Part shown: positions 8,598 to 17,745 of the stretch, in pieces
How positions within the stretch are numbered: position 1 is the stretch's first letter
Layout: the number at the start of each line of letters is the position of its first letter
Origin: UTCHB3 sp002050155
GTDB lineage: Bacteria > Bacteroidota > Ignavibacteria > Ignavibacteriales > Ignavibacteriaceae
Length of the DNA stretch: 64,000 nucleotides
Direction of reading: 5' to 3'
Assembly (NCBI GenBank): GCA_030584105.1
Contig: CP129491.1
Location: forward strand, 1,612,001-1,676,000
Program-made: the position numbers and the translations under genes
The notes under the pieces: generated by a model
The model's input: only the letters and a program-made list of their open reading frames with translations
The model's database searches: none
What the model was told of the DNA's origin: nothing

Positions 8598-9596
8598 TTA
8601 TTTGTTCTCATTTTCTTTTACTGCATGCCACAATCTATTGACTAAAGCCTCGATGTTCAACCCCGTTGCAGATGAAATAACCAACGGTTTGCCGTTATAG
8701 CCTTTAATTTTTCTCTTTTGAAGAGCTACTAACTCTTCCTCCGGAAGGGTATCTGCTTTTGTCAAAGCAACCAATTTCTTCTTTTTTGCGAGTTTAGGAC
8801 TAAAATTTTTCAGTTCTTTCATCAGAGTCGCAAAATCTGCATCGTAATTTTCCGAAAGAACATCGATAAGAAAGAGCAAAATCCCCGTTCTTTCAATGTG
8901 TTTCAGGAATTGCAACCCCAACCCTTTCCCCTCACTTGCCCCTTCAATAATTCCGGGAATATCCGCAACCGTAAAAGAGTCGTAATCACCAACTCTGACT
9001 ATTCCCAAATTTGGTTCCAAGGTGGTGAATGGGTAGTCTGCAATTTTTGGTTTTGCTTCTGAAACCACCGAAATAAAAGTGGATTTCCCGGCATTGGGAA
9101 AGCCAACCAGCCCAACATCAGCCAGAAGTTTAAGTTCCAGTTCTGCCTTAAAAGATTCCCCTTTTTTGCCCGGTTCGGCAAAACGGGGTGTTCTGTTAAC
9201 GGGCGTTGCAAAATTTGAGTTCCCCTTCCCCCCTTTACCTCCTTTTGCTAATAAGTGAGTTTCACCCGCCTTATTAACATCAATCACCACTTCACCCGTA
9301 TCGGCATTTTTCACAATAGTGCCAACCGGCACTTTAATCAGCAGGTCTTCACCTTTCTTTCCGTCTTTCAGCGAGCTGCCACCGGGCTGACCGTTACCGG
9401 CATGATACTTTTTCCTGTATCGGAAATCAAGAAGTGTGTGCAGATTATGGTCGGCATATATATAAACAGAACCGCCGTCTCCTCCGTTCCCTCCGGATGG
9501 ACCTCCCTTAGGCACATATTTTTCGCGCCGGAATGCCACCGCTCCGTCGCCGCCTTTCCCTGCGGAAATATCAATGCTTACAAAATCAATAAACAT
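8598..9596 (-). CDS. obg: Obg family GTPase (CgtA)
   Basis: Ribosome-associated GTPase acting in large-subunit assembly and stress response. The glycine-rich Obg fold occupies residues 1-158 (GKGGDGA, GGPSGGNGGDGGS, KGGKGNSNFAT). The G domain has the P-loop GFPNAGKS at 165-172, switch residues YPFTTLEPN near 188-196, DIPG at 212-215 and TKAD at 279-282. The 332-residue length lacks the C-terminal OCT domain found in some homologues, which is common. It starts 2 nt after the preceding 480-residue gene, so they are probably co-transcribed. Confidence 0.97.
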   Translation of the reverse strand: MFIDFVSIDISAGKGGDGAVAFRREKYVPKGGPSGGNGGDGGSVYIYADHNLHTLLDFRYRKKYHAGNGQPGGSSLKDGKKGEDLLIKVPVGTIVKNADTGEVVIDVNKAGETHLLAKGGKGGKGNSNFATPVNRTPRFAEPGKKGESFKAELELKLLADVGLVGFPNAGKSTFISVVSEAKPKIADYPFTTLEPNLGIVRVGDYDSFTVADIPGIIEGASEGKGLGLQFLKHIERTGILLFLIDVLSENYDADFATLMKELKNFSPKLAKKKKLVALTKADTLPEEELVALQKRKIKGYNGKPLVISSATGLNIEALVNRLWHAVKENENK

Positions 9597-9598
9597 AA

Positions 9599-11041
9599 TT
9601 AACCGCCGAAGGCTTTTTCGGTCTTATCGGTGAGCAAACGGGCGTATTTGTTCTTTTCGTTCAAACCCGCATTTGTGAAAATAATAGAGAGAAAATTTTT
9701 GGCTTCCGTTATTGAACGGCACCTGTCTATTCTTTCTATACACCCGAAAAAATCGTTGTGGTCGCCGTCAAAAATGTGTTGAATAATTTTCAAACTTTCG
9801 TCCTCGTTCAAAAGAGAGAGGAGGTTCTTTCGTTGGAAAACGCCGGAAATCTTAGAGTCAACCCTTGGTGGAAAACTGTATTCAAACCTCTGAACCTTTT
9901 CTTCTTCAAAAATTCCGGAAGCAGTATCGTCGTGTATGGATGGTAAACTTGCAATTATTTCCTCTGCCTCCGAGGTATCAGCCACGGATGAAGAGCCTCT
10001 GTTGCCGGTGGGTACCTCGATGCCGGGGTCTGTAACCGGTTCAAACTCAACCTTTTTTTTAGATGGCTGAATAAATTCCGCTATGTTGTGAACCCCTGAA
10101 GTGCCGGTTGTTTCTTGTCTCCCTGTTTCTTGAGAGGTGCCCGTTTCGTGAGGAGCACCTGTTACAGCAGTAGCACGGCTTTCGTCAGCAGCACCGCCTG
10201 CATTACCACCACCGCCTGCATAACCACCCGAAGAATTTGCAACCACTGCAGAAGTGCTGCCACCGGGCAATTCCTCAGGTTTTAGCGGTGCAAGTGTAGG
10301 GCTTTGGTTTTTTATCAGACGGGTATTTTCAAAACTTGAATCAAAAACTGATTGTTCGTTGCCGGTTAAAATATCTTTAATCTTCCAAACGCTGAGTGTT
10401 TCTTTCCCCTCAAAACGGGGTTCCAACTTTGCAAACTGAGCACTTAACCCCCGGCTAAGGAGGAAAAACTTCATACAATTGATGTCTAAAGATGCCGGTT
10501 CTTCACCGAAATTCAGGAAGTGGCTTAGTGCGTCAACACCATCGGTGATAATCTGCACGAAATTGTTCTTAAAAAGTTTTTCGTTAACCCTAACCATTGT
10601 TTCATCGAAAGAACTCTCTTCAATTTTACCGGATTTATGCAGTTTATCGATTATATCTACATAATATCTATAGTAGTAGGTTCGGTTTTTAAGATCGTTG
10701 ATTCTTTCATCAATCGAAAGATTAGGTTGCAGGAACAACTGTTTCTTAATCAACGAAACGGGATTAAACAGGTAGTTGAGGTTAAAAACAGCGGCTTTTT
10801 TCAGCCGAATGAGCAGCTCGCTTTTGCCAAAAGTTGGCGGGGTGCCCCCGCTTTCTCCGGTCAGCAGCATTTCCTCAGCCCAAAGATATTTGATAAACGA
10901 AGGATGAAGCCCCAGTTGCTCAAGCTCAGAAATAGTAAACAACGCGGCACCCGAATTTACGATTGCCTCCATGTTCCGTTTCAATAAACCTGCTGCTTTT
11001 TCTTTGTACATATCGTCTAAGCAAAAGGGCTGCCTGTTCAA
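9599..11041 (-). CDS. Conserved-looking protein of unknown function with a Gly/Thr-rich linker
   Basis: No family recognised. The N-terminal half (1-240) is predicted mostly helical and polar; residues 255-318 form a low-complexity linker rich in Gly, Ala, Thr and Glu (YAGGGGNAGGAA, then TGTSQETGRQETTGTSG); a C-terminal helical domain (about 395-480) contains RKNLLSLLNEDE and an acidic DGDHNDFF segment. There is no signal peptide or TM segment, so it is probably cytoplasmic. It sits directly upstream of obg (2-nt gap) and downstream of sdhB, which hints at expression with obg but not at a function. Confidence 0.75.
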   Translation of the reverse strand: MNRQPFCLDDMYKEKAAGLLKRNMEAIVNSGAALFTISELEQLGLHPSFIKYLWAEEMLLTGESGGTPPTFGKSELLIRLKKAAVFNLNYLFNPVSLIKKQLFLQPNLSIDERINDLKNRTYYYRYYVDIIDKLHKSGKIEESSFDETMVRVNEKLFKNNFVQIITDGVDALSHFLNFGEEPASLDINCMKFFLLSRGLSAQFAKLEPRFEGKETLSVWKIKDILTGNEQSVFDSSFENTRLIKNQSPTLAPLKPEELPGGSTSAVVANSSGGYAGGGGNAGGAADESRATAVTGAPHETGTSQETGRQETTGTSGVHNIAEFIQPSKKKVEFEPVTDPGIEVPTGNRGSSSVADTSEAEEIIASLPSIHDDTASGIFEEEKVQRFEYSFPPRVDSKISGVFQRKNLLSLLNEDESLKIIQHIFDGDHNDFFGCIERIDRCRSITEAKNFLSIIFTNAGLNEKNKYARLLTDKTEKAFGG

Positions 11042-11088
11042 CTTAAATTGATTGACCGACAGCCCGTTACTAAATCATTTTCGTAATT

Positions 11089-11829
11089 CTAAGAAAGGCT
11101 TGCTTTCAGATACTCTTTATTGAGGAACCCAATATGAGCAACGGAAATTCCCTTAGGGCACTCTGCCTCGCAGGCATAAGTGTTTGAACAGGAACCGAAA
11201 CCCTCTTTATCCATCTGAGCAACCATATTAAGAACGCGTTCTTTCCGTTCAACTTTCCCCTGCGGAAGGTGCGCCAGGTGAGAAACCTTTGCCGCAACAA
11301 AAAGCATGGCTGATGAATTCTTGCACGCTGCCACACACGCACCGCAACCGATGCAAGACGCAGCATCCATCGCAAGATCTGCATCTTTTTTCGGTATTGG
11401 AATAGCATTTCCGTCAGGTGCAGAACCGGTTGAAGCAGAAACGAAACCGCCCGCCTGGATTATCCTGTCGAACGCCGAGCGGTCAACAATACAATCTTTA
11501 ATCACCGGGAACGGTTCGGCACGCCAAGGTTCAACGGTTATCGATTCACCATCCTTGAACGACCTCATAAACAGCTGGCAGGCAGTAACTTTTCGTTTGG
11601 GCCCATGTGGCTCGCCGCTTATGTGAAGGCTGCACATCCCGCAAATTCCCTCACGGCAGTCATGATCGAATGCAACGGGTTCTTCATTCTTAGCAATCAA
11701 CTCTTCATTAAGAATATCGAGCATCTCAAGAAAAGAGGTATCCTCGGCAATGTCCTTGACAGAATAGTCAACGAACTTTCCCGGAGTGCTCGAATTCTTC
11801 TGACGCCAAATTTTCAAATTAAAGTTCAT
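11089..11829 (-). CDS. sdhB: Succinate dehydrogenase / fumarate reductase iron-sulfur subunit
   Basis: Carries electrons from SdhA flavin to the cytochrome b subunit at the inner membrane. All cluster ligands are present: [2Fe-2S] Cys58, Cys63, Cys66 and Cys84; [4Fe-4S] Cys159, Cys162, Cys165 and Cys169; [3Fe-4S] Cys214, Cys220 and Cys224. It is last in the sdhCAB operon, 15 nt after sdhA. Residues 131-150 form a Ser/Gly/Pro-rich linker between the ferredoxin and helical domains. The direction (succinate oxidation or fumarate reduction) cannot be decided from sequence. Confidence 0.96.
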   Translation of the reverse strand: MNFNLKIWRQKNSSTPGKFVDYSVKDIAEDTSFLEMLDILNEELIAKNEEPVAFDHDCREGICGMCSLHISGEPHGPKRKVTACQLFMRSFKDGESITVEPWRAEPFPVIKDCIVDRSAFDRIIQAGGFVSASTGSAPDGNAIPIPKKDADLAMDAASCIGCGACVAACKNSSAMLFVAAKVSHLAHLPQGKVERKERVLNMVAQMDKEGFGSCSNTYACEAECPKGISVAHIGFLNKEYLKASLS

Positions 11830-11844
11830 CTTTGCTCTCCTTTC

Positions 11845-13761
11845 CTATTTATAACTTCTCTGGCTTGGTTTGCAGTACTCGAATGTCAGCTCTTCCTTAT
11901 GAAGTTCCGGCTGTTCATTCAAACCTTTAAATTCCCAAGCGGCTACATAACTAAAATTTTCATCGTCTCTTTTGGCTTCGTTGTCTTCGGTTTGCGATTC
12001 TTCTCTGAAATGACCGCCGCACGATTCCCTACGGTGAAGTGCATCGATGGCAATCAGTTCTGCGAGTTCGAAGAAGTCAGCAACTCTGCCTGCTTTCTCG
12101 AGTGACTGGTTCAGCTCGTTGGTGTCACCAAGCACCCGGACATTCTTCCAGAAGTCTTCCCGCAATTCTCTGATTTCGGAAATCGCCTCTTTCAGACCTG
12201 CTTCATTTCTGCCCATACCAACTTTATCCCATAAAATTTTACCGAGATGTTTATGGAAATAGTCAACTGATTTGTCGCCCTTAACCGACATTAATCTGTC
12301 GATTTTATCCCTTACATCTTTTTCGGCTTCGGCAAACTCCGGTGCGTCGGTACTAACTTTTGGAAGATCAGTTCCTCCGATGTACCCACTAAGCGTTGAA
12401 GGCAGCACAAAATAACCATCAGCAAGCCCTTGCATCAGAGCCGAAGCGCCCAACCGGTTAGCACCGTGATCTGAGAAGTTAGCTTCGCCGGCAGCAAAAA
12501 GCCCCGGGAGGGTTGTCATTAGGTTATAATCAACCCACAAGCCGCCCATTGTGTAGTGAACCGCAGGATAAATCCGCATCGGCACTTCATACGGGTTTTC
12601 ATCCGTAATTTCCTGATACATATCGAAAAGGTTACCGTATTTTTCTTCAATTTTAGCTTTGCCTTGCCGTTTGATGGCGTCGGCAAAATCGAGATAAACC
12701 GCCATTTTCGAAGCGCCAACACCTCTGCCATTGTCGCACTCAAGTTTTGCAGCACGCGAGGCAACATCTCTGGGTACTAAATTACCAAAAGCAGGGTAAC
12801 GGCGCTCTAAATAGTAGTCCCTTTCTTCTTCGGGTATGTCATTAGGTTTGCGCGGGTCATCTTTTTTCATCGGGACCCACACTCTGCCGTCATTTCGTAA
12901 ACTTTCAGACATAAGAGTCAGTTTCGACTGGTGATCGCCACTAACGGGAATACATGTCGGGTGAATCTGCACAAAACAGGGATTACCAAAGAACGCACCC
13001 CGTTTATAAGCGCGCCAGATTGCTGTGGTGTTGCAACCTTTTGCGTTTGTTGAAAGATAGTAAGCATTTCCGTATCCGCCGGTTGCCAAAACAACCGCAT
13101 CACCCGAATGGCGTTCTATTTCGCCGGTTACCATATCACGAACAATAACTCCTCTGGCTCTGCCGTCAATCACAACAATATCCAACACCTCGTGCCGTGC
13201 GTTCATTTTAACGGTTCCAAGCCCTACCTGCCTTGCAAGCGCACTGTAGGCACCCAGAAGCAACTGCTGGCCGGTCTGCCCTCTTGCGTAAAATGTTCTG
13301 GAGACTTGTGCACCGCCAAAAGAGCGATTATCCAGATAACCACTATACTCACGGGCAAAAGGTACACCCTGCGCAACACACTGGTCGATTATGTTAACGC
13401 TTAATTCTGCCAGACGGTAAACATTCGCTTCGCGGGCACGGTAATCACCCCCTTTTACGGTATCGTAAAAGAGCCGGTAAACCGAGTCACCGTCGTTTCT
13501 GTAATTTTTTGCTGCGTTAATACCGCCTTGTGCAGCAATCGAGTGAGCACGGCGGGCGCTATCCTGGTATGCGAAAGCCACCACTTCGTAACCCATTTCA
13601 CCGAGCGAAGCAGCCGCAGCTCCACCGGCGAGACCGGTTCCCACTACAATTATTCTGTGTTTTCTCCGGTTTGCAGGGTTTACAAGTTTAAGATTGAACT
13701 TATGGTTGTACCATTTTTTTTCTATTGGTCCCTCAGGGATCTTTGCATCTAAAACCATCAC
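11845..13761 (-). CDS. sdhA: Succinate dehydrogenase / fumarate reductase flavoprotein subunit
   Basis: Catalytic FAD subunit of complex II. The dinucleotide-binding GTGLAGG starts at residue 41; His73 in RAHSIAAQGG is the covalent FAD attachment site. The 638-residue length matches the longer Bacteroidota-type enzyme. Two starts are possible: GTG at 13761, overlapping the sdhC stop by four bases, or ATG at 13758, overlapping by one. The strong GGAGGT inside the end of sdhC lies 5 nt before the ATG and favours 13758. Either way, translation is coupled to sdhC. Confidence 0.96.
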   Translation of the reverse strand: MMVLDAKIPEGPIEKKWYNHKFNLKLVNPANRRKHRIIVVGTGLAGGAAAASLGEMGYEVVAFAYQDSARRAHSIAAQGGINAAKNYRNDGDSVYRLFYDTVKGGDYRAREANVYRLAELSVNIIDQCVAQGVPFAREYSGYLDNRSFGGAQVSRTFYARGQTGQQLLLGAYSALARQVGLGTVKMNARHEVLDIVVIDGRARGVIVRDMVTGEIERHSGDAVVLATGGYGNAYYLSTNAKGCNTTAIWRAYKRGAFFGNPCFVQIHPTCIPVSGDHQSKLTLMSESLRNDGRVWVPMKKDDPRKPNDIPEEERDYYLERRYPAFGNLVPRDVASRAAKLECDNGRGVGASKMAVYLDFADAIKRQGKAKIEEKYGNLFDMYQEITDENPYEVPMRIYPAVHYTMGGLWVDYNLMTTLPGLFAAGEANFSDHGANRLGASALMQGLADGYFVLPSTLSGYIGGTDLPKVSTDAPEFAEAEKDVRDKIDRLMSVKGDKSVDYFHKHLGKILWDKVGMGRNEAGLKEAISEIRELREDFWKNVRVLGDTNELNQSLEKAGRVADFFELAELIAIDALHRRESCGGHFREESQTEDNEAKRDDENFSYVAAWEFKGLNEQPELHKEELTFEYCKPSQRSYK

Positions 13762-14426
13762 TTACCTCCTAAGCCAATTAAAAAGAAAACCGGAATTATG
13801 GCGAATGCTAACGAAATTACAATTGCGAAAGTTGTGCCAAACCCTTTGATGAATTTTTCGTACTTCTTACCGAGAAGCCCAAAGGTTTGGAATGCGCTCT
13901 GGAAACCATGATTAAGGTGAAACCCGAGAATAATCATAGCAAAAATATAGAAACTTGACAGTAGTGGGTCCGTAAAAGCCGCTTTAACCAAAGTGTACAT
14001 GTCAGTTTCACCCTGAAAACGGGCTTTCACAAAGAAATTAATCAGATGAATCACCACAAAAACAAAAATTAAACTGCCGGTCAGCATCATAGCACGCGAT
14101 GACCAGCTGCTGTTTTTCGAGGGGCGTCTGTCACCGTAGGCAATCGGACGGGTTGCTCTGTTGCGAAAATAAAGCACCGTTCCGACTAAAATATGGAAAA
14201 AGAAGCCCAATACCAAACCTATCTCAAGAATACGAATTATCATACTTGTTGACATAAACTCGGAATATTTGTTGAATGATTCCTTCGCTACTTCAACATT
14301 TGGATTAAGAAGCTGCAGGTTTCCTGCCAGGTGCACCAACAAAAAAGAGATTAAAAAGAACCCTGTGAAACCCTGAATGAATTTCTGCCCCACAGAGGAA
14401 GTCAGGAACCGTAAAAACCATCCCAT
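13758..14426 (-). CDS. sdhC: Succinate dehydrogenase cytochrome b subunit (b558 type)
   Basis: Single membrane anchor of the complex, with five predicted TM helices (about residues 12-32, 55-78, 95-120, 150-170 and 185-215 from the ATG) and conserved His residues for two haems (VHLAGN, FHILVG, IHLINF, FHLNHGF). This is the fused B-type anchor; no separate sdhD is present. I prefer the ATG at 14426, preceded by GGAG at a spacing of about 9 nt; a TTG at 14441 would add MEINV. It is the first gene of sdhCAB. Confidence 0.93.
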   Translation of the reverse strand: MGWFLRFLTSSVGQKFIQGFTGFFLISFLLVHLAGNLQLLNPNVEVAKESFNKYSEFMSTSMIIRILEIGLVLGFFFHILVGTVLYFRNRATRPIAYGDRRPSKNSSWSSRAMMLTGSLIFVFVVIHLINFFVKARFQGETDMYTLVKAAFTDPLLSSFYIFAMIILGFHLNHGFQSAFQTFGLLGKKYEKFIKGFGTTFAIVISLAFAIIPVFFLIGLGGK

Positions 14427-14590
14427 CACATTGATCTCCAAAAAAAAAATGAATCGCAGATGTTTAACAGATCAACGGCTTTCGAAATTTAAATAAAAAA
14501 ACCGCTATAATCAAAATTTTCAAGTTGTAAAGTTATTAATTACGGAAGTTATAATCAATAGAACTATTTATCTTTTATTCCCCTTTTTCA

Positions 14591-14638
14591 AAAGCGGGTT
14601 TATTTGTTCTTATTTTTCTCTTAAAATAAACCCGCTTT
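14591..14638 (-). terminator. Long hairpin after the barrel-protein gene
   Basis: A perfect 15-bp inverted repeat (AAAGCGGGTTTATTT and its complement) encloses an 18-nt AT-rich loop, 17 nt past the stop of the minus-strand gene at 14655. On the minus strand the stem is followed by a short, imperfect T-rich stretch, so it is a plausible terminator or mRNA 3'-end stabiliser. Confidence 0.65.
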
Positions 14639-14654
14639 GTATCGAATAACCGGC

Positions 14655-15992
14655 TTAATTACCAAAACTAAACGGCATCGAGAATGTTATTCGCGGCTCT
14701 ATCCTCTTTTGAGGGGTATAGCCGACAACATTGTCGTTCGCATCGCGAACCGGTAAGAAAGTCCAGTGATAAACTAACGATACGGTCAGGTATTGATAAG
14801 GTTTATAGCCCACCTCAACATAAGCGTGCGAGCGATCGTCAGCTGTAAATATTTCCGATTCTGACTGAATCCCCGCTTTTTCGTAACCTGCAGTCAAAAC
14901 ATACTGCCCGTCTTTAGGCGAAAGGTCTGTTTTCAACTGAAGAATACCGCTGTGCGGTGTTTTATCCAATCTTTGGTAGCTTCCGTAGATGGTTGCGTAG
15001 TCAGCAACATCAGCTCTGAGAGCACCGAACCAACCGTTATCGGATTCCCCCATGTTATCCAACGACATAGCTTTACCGAAGCGTTCAACCTCGTACATCG
15101 AGCCGAAGTAACCGGCGATATATTTTCCTTCGTTGAATCTTCTTTCAAATTTGGTTGAAACGCTGAACAGCCCCATGCCTTTGAACCCGAGAACGAAACC
15201 TGCATTAAAGCCCGAACCGAAATCGTTCAGTTTTGTGTAAGTGCTGTAGAGTTTTAAGTCAACCACATCATTGTTTACAACGGGCAGCGCGAGATCGGCA
15301 GAAAATCCGGTCATTGCGCCTTTTTCTTCAGTACCGATCATATTGTTGGCGTTGTCATACACGGGCAGAACTTTTGCTTTTTTGTTGAAGTCACCGGCAA
15401 ACGAAAGCCCCACTTCTAAATTGTTCAGAACGGGTATCTTTGCGGCACTTTCCGAAAAGCGAAGCGGTCTTACGAAACCTCTTATACCGGCTACACCTCC
15501 GGAGGCAAAATCACTGTACATCGACTCAAAACCCCACTTATCAAAATCGAGGTCAAGGTTAAAACCGGTTTTTCGGTCGTCAAAACTTATGGAGTTGTTA
15601 TACATATAAATAAGGTTGCCTAACCCCAATGTGTAGTAATCAACGGTTCCAATTCTCGCATATATCGGTTCGTTTTTATGACCGTACCTGACATATCTGA
15701 TAATCGAAAGAATCTGCGAGGCAGTCTTGTAGTTTTCGTCACGAAGTTTACCCTCGGGTGAAAATTCCAAGTTGAGATCAAGCCCCAAACCGAATTTTTT
15801 AAACCCGATATCCGGGGTCAGACGAATGTTATAATATGGCTTTTCATCAATCCACACCATACCGGCACCACCTCTGACATTACCGGAACCTTCACCCGGA
15901 TATTTAATTATATCGGGGAAGTTTTCCATCTGTGCTTGCAGATTGAGTGTGAAAAAACCGATAACCGAAAAAATGAAAAATATTTTCTTCAT
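14655..15992 (-). CDS. Probable outer-membrane beta-barrel protein, unknown function
   Basis: A Sec signal peptide (MKKIFFIFSVIGFFTLNLQAQ) decides the start at 15992; an upstream frame to 16028 would add 12 unlikely residues. The mature part shows alternating strands with turns such as DENYKTAS and DDRKTGFN, and repeated YVEVGYKPY-like aromatic girdle segments, consistent with a barrel of about 16 strands. No named family recognised. It is divergent from the prenyltransferase gene and has a terminator-like hairpin downstream, so it is probably monocistronic. Confidence 0.75.
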   Translation of the reverse strand: MKKIFFIFSVIGFFTLNLQAQMENFPDIIKYPGEGSGNVRGGAGMVWIDEKPYYNIRLTPDIGFKKFGLGLDLNLEFSPEGKLRDENYKTASQILSIIRYVRYGHKNEPIYARIGTVDYYTLGLGNLIYMYNNSISFDDRKTGFNLDLDFDKWGFESMYSDFASGGVAGIRGFVRPLRFSESAAKIPVLNNLEVGLSFAGDFNKKAKVLPVYDNANNMIGTEEKGAMTGFSADLALPVVNNDVVDLKLYSTYTKLNDFGSGFNAGFVLGFKGMGLFSVSTKFERRFNEGKYIAGYFGSMYEVERFGKAMSLDNMGESDNGWFGALRADVADYATIYGSYQRLDKTPHSGILQLKTDLSPKDGQYVLTAGYEKAGIQSESEIFTADDRSHAYVEVGYKPYQYLTVSLVYHWTFLPVRDANDNVVGYTPQKRIEPRITFSMPFSFGN

Positions 15993-16067
15993 TGAATCCT
16001 CAATTGTTATTTTTTCTCTTGTTTGCAAAATATTTAAAAATTACAATTTAATATATGTTTTTTATAT

Positions 16068-16946
16068 TTGTTTCGGTGTTTTCTAAATCTAATTTTTTTA
16101 ATTTTTAAGAGGTTATCTCTGTTAGCTTTAACTCGCCCGATAAATTTTATTATTACTTTTATCTCCGGTTTTTTGGCAGTATTAATTGCGCAAAACGGAA
16201 TAATTAACGCAACGACCTTAGTATTCGGTTTTTTAATCGGCGGTTCGGCTGCGTTTGTTGCCGCCGGCGGAAATATCGTTAACGATATTATCGATCTTGA
16301 AACCGACAAAATTAACCGCCCCGATCGTCCGCTACCATCAGGAAAAGTATCCGTTAAAACCGCCACAAAGATGTACATTTTTGCAAAAATTTTCGGATTC
16401 TTTTTTGCTTCACTCGTAGGAATTTTGCCGGCAATTATTGCCGTGTTAACCTCTTCACTAATTTTCCTTTATTCGTTTTTACTGAAGAAAATTCCCTTAG
16501 TAGGTAACCTAACCGTTGCATTTTTCACCGGTTTGGTCTTTATTTTTGGCGCTTCGGCAGTCGGAAACTATTCGCACGCCATTTTTCCTTTTCTCTTTGC
16601 TTTTACGATCAATTTAATAAGAGAAATCGTAAAAGATGTTGAGGATATCGAGGGTGACAGAGCCACCGGCGTTAAGAGCCTGCCGGTTGTTTTTGGCATC
16701 GAGAAAACCAAAAATATTGCAGTTCAGATTTCGGTAACGCTGATAATCATGGTTTTTCTCCCATTTTTCTTCAAGGTTTACAAAATTGAATATTTGGTAA
16801 TTATTGCTCTTTCGGTAGCCCCGGCATTGGTTTCTGTTATCAAAGAGATTAGAAGTGCTACCGAAAAAAAGAACTGGGGTGTAATAAGCAGAAACCTTAA
16901 ATTTATTATGATTCTCGGGATTTTTGCAATCCTGATGGGGATTTAA
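16068..16946 (+). CDS. UbiA family prenyltransferase (geranylgeranylglycerol-phosphate geranylgeranyltransferase-like)
   Basis: Polytopic membrane prenyltransferase. The first Asp-rich motif NDIIDLETDKINRPDRPLPS lies near residues 88-107 and the second, KDVEDIEGDRATG, near 206-218. About eight TM helices follow the UbiA pattern. The sequence most resembles the family annotated as (di)geranylgeranylglyceryl phosphate synthase, but menaquinone or haem-type UbiA enzymes cannot be excluded. The start is uncertain: TTG at 16068 is given; a start near RLSLLALTRP, just after AAGAGG, is possible. It abuts rnhB with no gap. Confidence 0.85.
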   Translation: MFRCFLNLIFLIFKRLSLLALTRPINFIITFISGFLAVLIAQNGIINATTLVFGFLIGGSAAFVAAGGNIVNDIIDLETDKINRPDRPLPSGKVSVKTATKMYIFAKIFGFFFASLVGILPAIIAVLTSSLIFLYSFLLKKIPLVGNLTVAFFTGLVFIFGASAVGNYSHAIFPFLFAFTINLIREIVKDVEDIEGDRATGVKSLPVVFGIEKTKNIAVQISVTLIIMVFLPFFFKVYKIEYLVIIALSVAPALVSVIKEIRSATEKKNWGVISRNLKFIMILGIFAILMGI

Positions 16947-17555
16947 ATGAAATCCTTTGACGATCGTTACCGGGCGCAGTTTGGCACTTCGCTTCTTGCA
17001 GGCACAGACGAAGCCGGAAGGGGCCCATTAGCAGGTCCTGTGGTTGCAGCTGCCGTTATTTTCCCCCCGGATTTTAACATGCCCGAAATCAACGATTCAA
17101 AAAAATTAACTGATAAAAAAAGAAGGGAGCTTCTTCAGCCAATTGTCAGCAACGCTTTAAGCTTTGCGGTTGTTACGGTTTCACCTGAGGAAATTGACAG
17201 AATAAACATTCTGAAAGCCTCGCTAATAGCTATGAAACAAGCGGTTGAAAGGCTTAACCAACAGCCCGGAATTGTGCTGGTGGATGGGAATAAAAAATTT
17301 GATTTCAAGGCACCACTTGTTGCCGTGGTAAAAGGTGACTCTCGTTCCCTTTCTGTTGCCGCAGCTTCAATTTTGGCAAAAGTGGAAAGAGATGACGAAA
17401 TGATAAGACTGGATGAAGAGTGCCCTCAATTTGGCTGGGCGCAAAATAAAGGTTACCCTACTCGCAGACATATAGAGGCGCTGCAAAAATATGGTTTCAC
17501 CAAGTACCACAGAAAAACTTTTATTGACCATATCGTAAATCCGGGCTTTTTTTGA
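16947..17555 (+). CDS. rnhB: Ribonuclease HII
   Basis: Cleaves RNA in RNA-DNA hybrids and excises single ribonucleotides. The catalytic GTDEAGRGPLAGP motif gives Asp21 and Glu22; further acidic residues follow in VLVDGNKKF and ASILAKVERDDEM. Length 202 is typical. The ATG directly follows the prenyltransferase stop, so the two are probably co-transcribed. Confidence 0.97.
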   Translation: MKSFDDRYRAQFGTSLLAGTDEAGRGPLAGPVVAAAVIFPPDFNMPEINDSKKLTDKKRRELLQPIVSNALSFAVVTVSPEEIDRINILKASLIAMKQAVERLNQQPGIVLVDGNKKFDFKAPLVAVVKGDSRSLSVAAASILAKVERDDEMIRLDEECPQFGWAQNKGYPTRRHIEALQKYGFTKYHRKTFIDHIVNPGFF

Positions 17556-17646
17556 TTGATATTTTTTATATAACTACTGCTTATTAATTCTTTAACTACT
17601 TATTCAGGTTAAACTACAATCAAAACCTTTTTAAGAAATAAATAAA

Positions 17647-17745
17647 TTGGAAGAACAACAACCTAAACCGGAAGATAATCAAACGAGATTGCGAGAAAAT
17701 CAACTTAAATTGGAACATAATCAACCCAAACCGGAAGATAATCAA
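17647..17745 (+). repeat. 21-bp coding tandem repeat at the acyltransferase start
   Basis: A partial first unit (TTGGAAGAACAACAA) and four full 21-bp units, each ending in GAxxAxAATCAA or a close form, are all in frame. The first and fourth full units are nearly identical and 63 bp apart. The start codon itself (TTG-GAA) resembles the middle of each unit, so the start region appears to have been multiplied. Confidence 0.85.

Noticed and set aside
14442..14654. Small gene or tRNA in the gap after sdhC
   Set aside because: No open frame of protein character and no tRNA arms; the only structure is the hairpin at 14591-14638.
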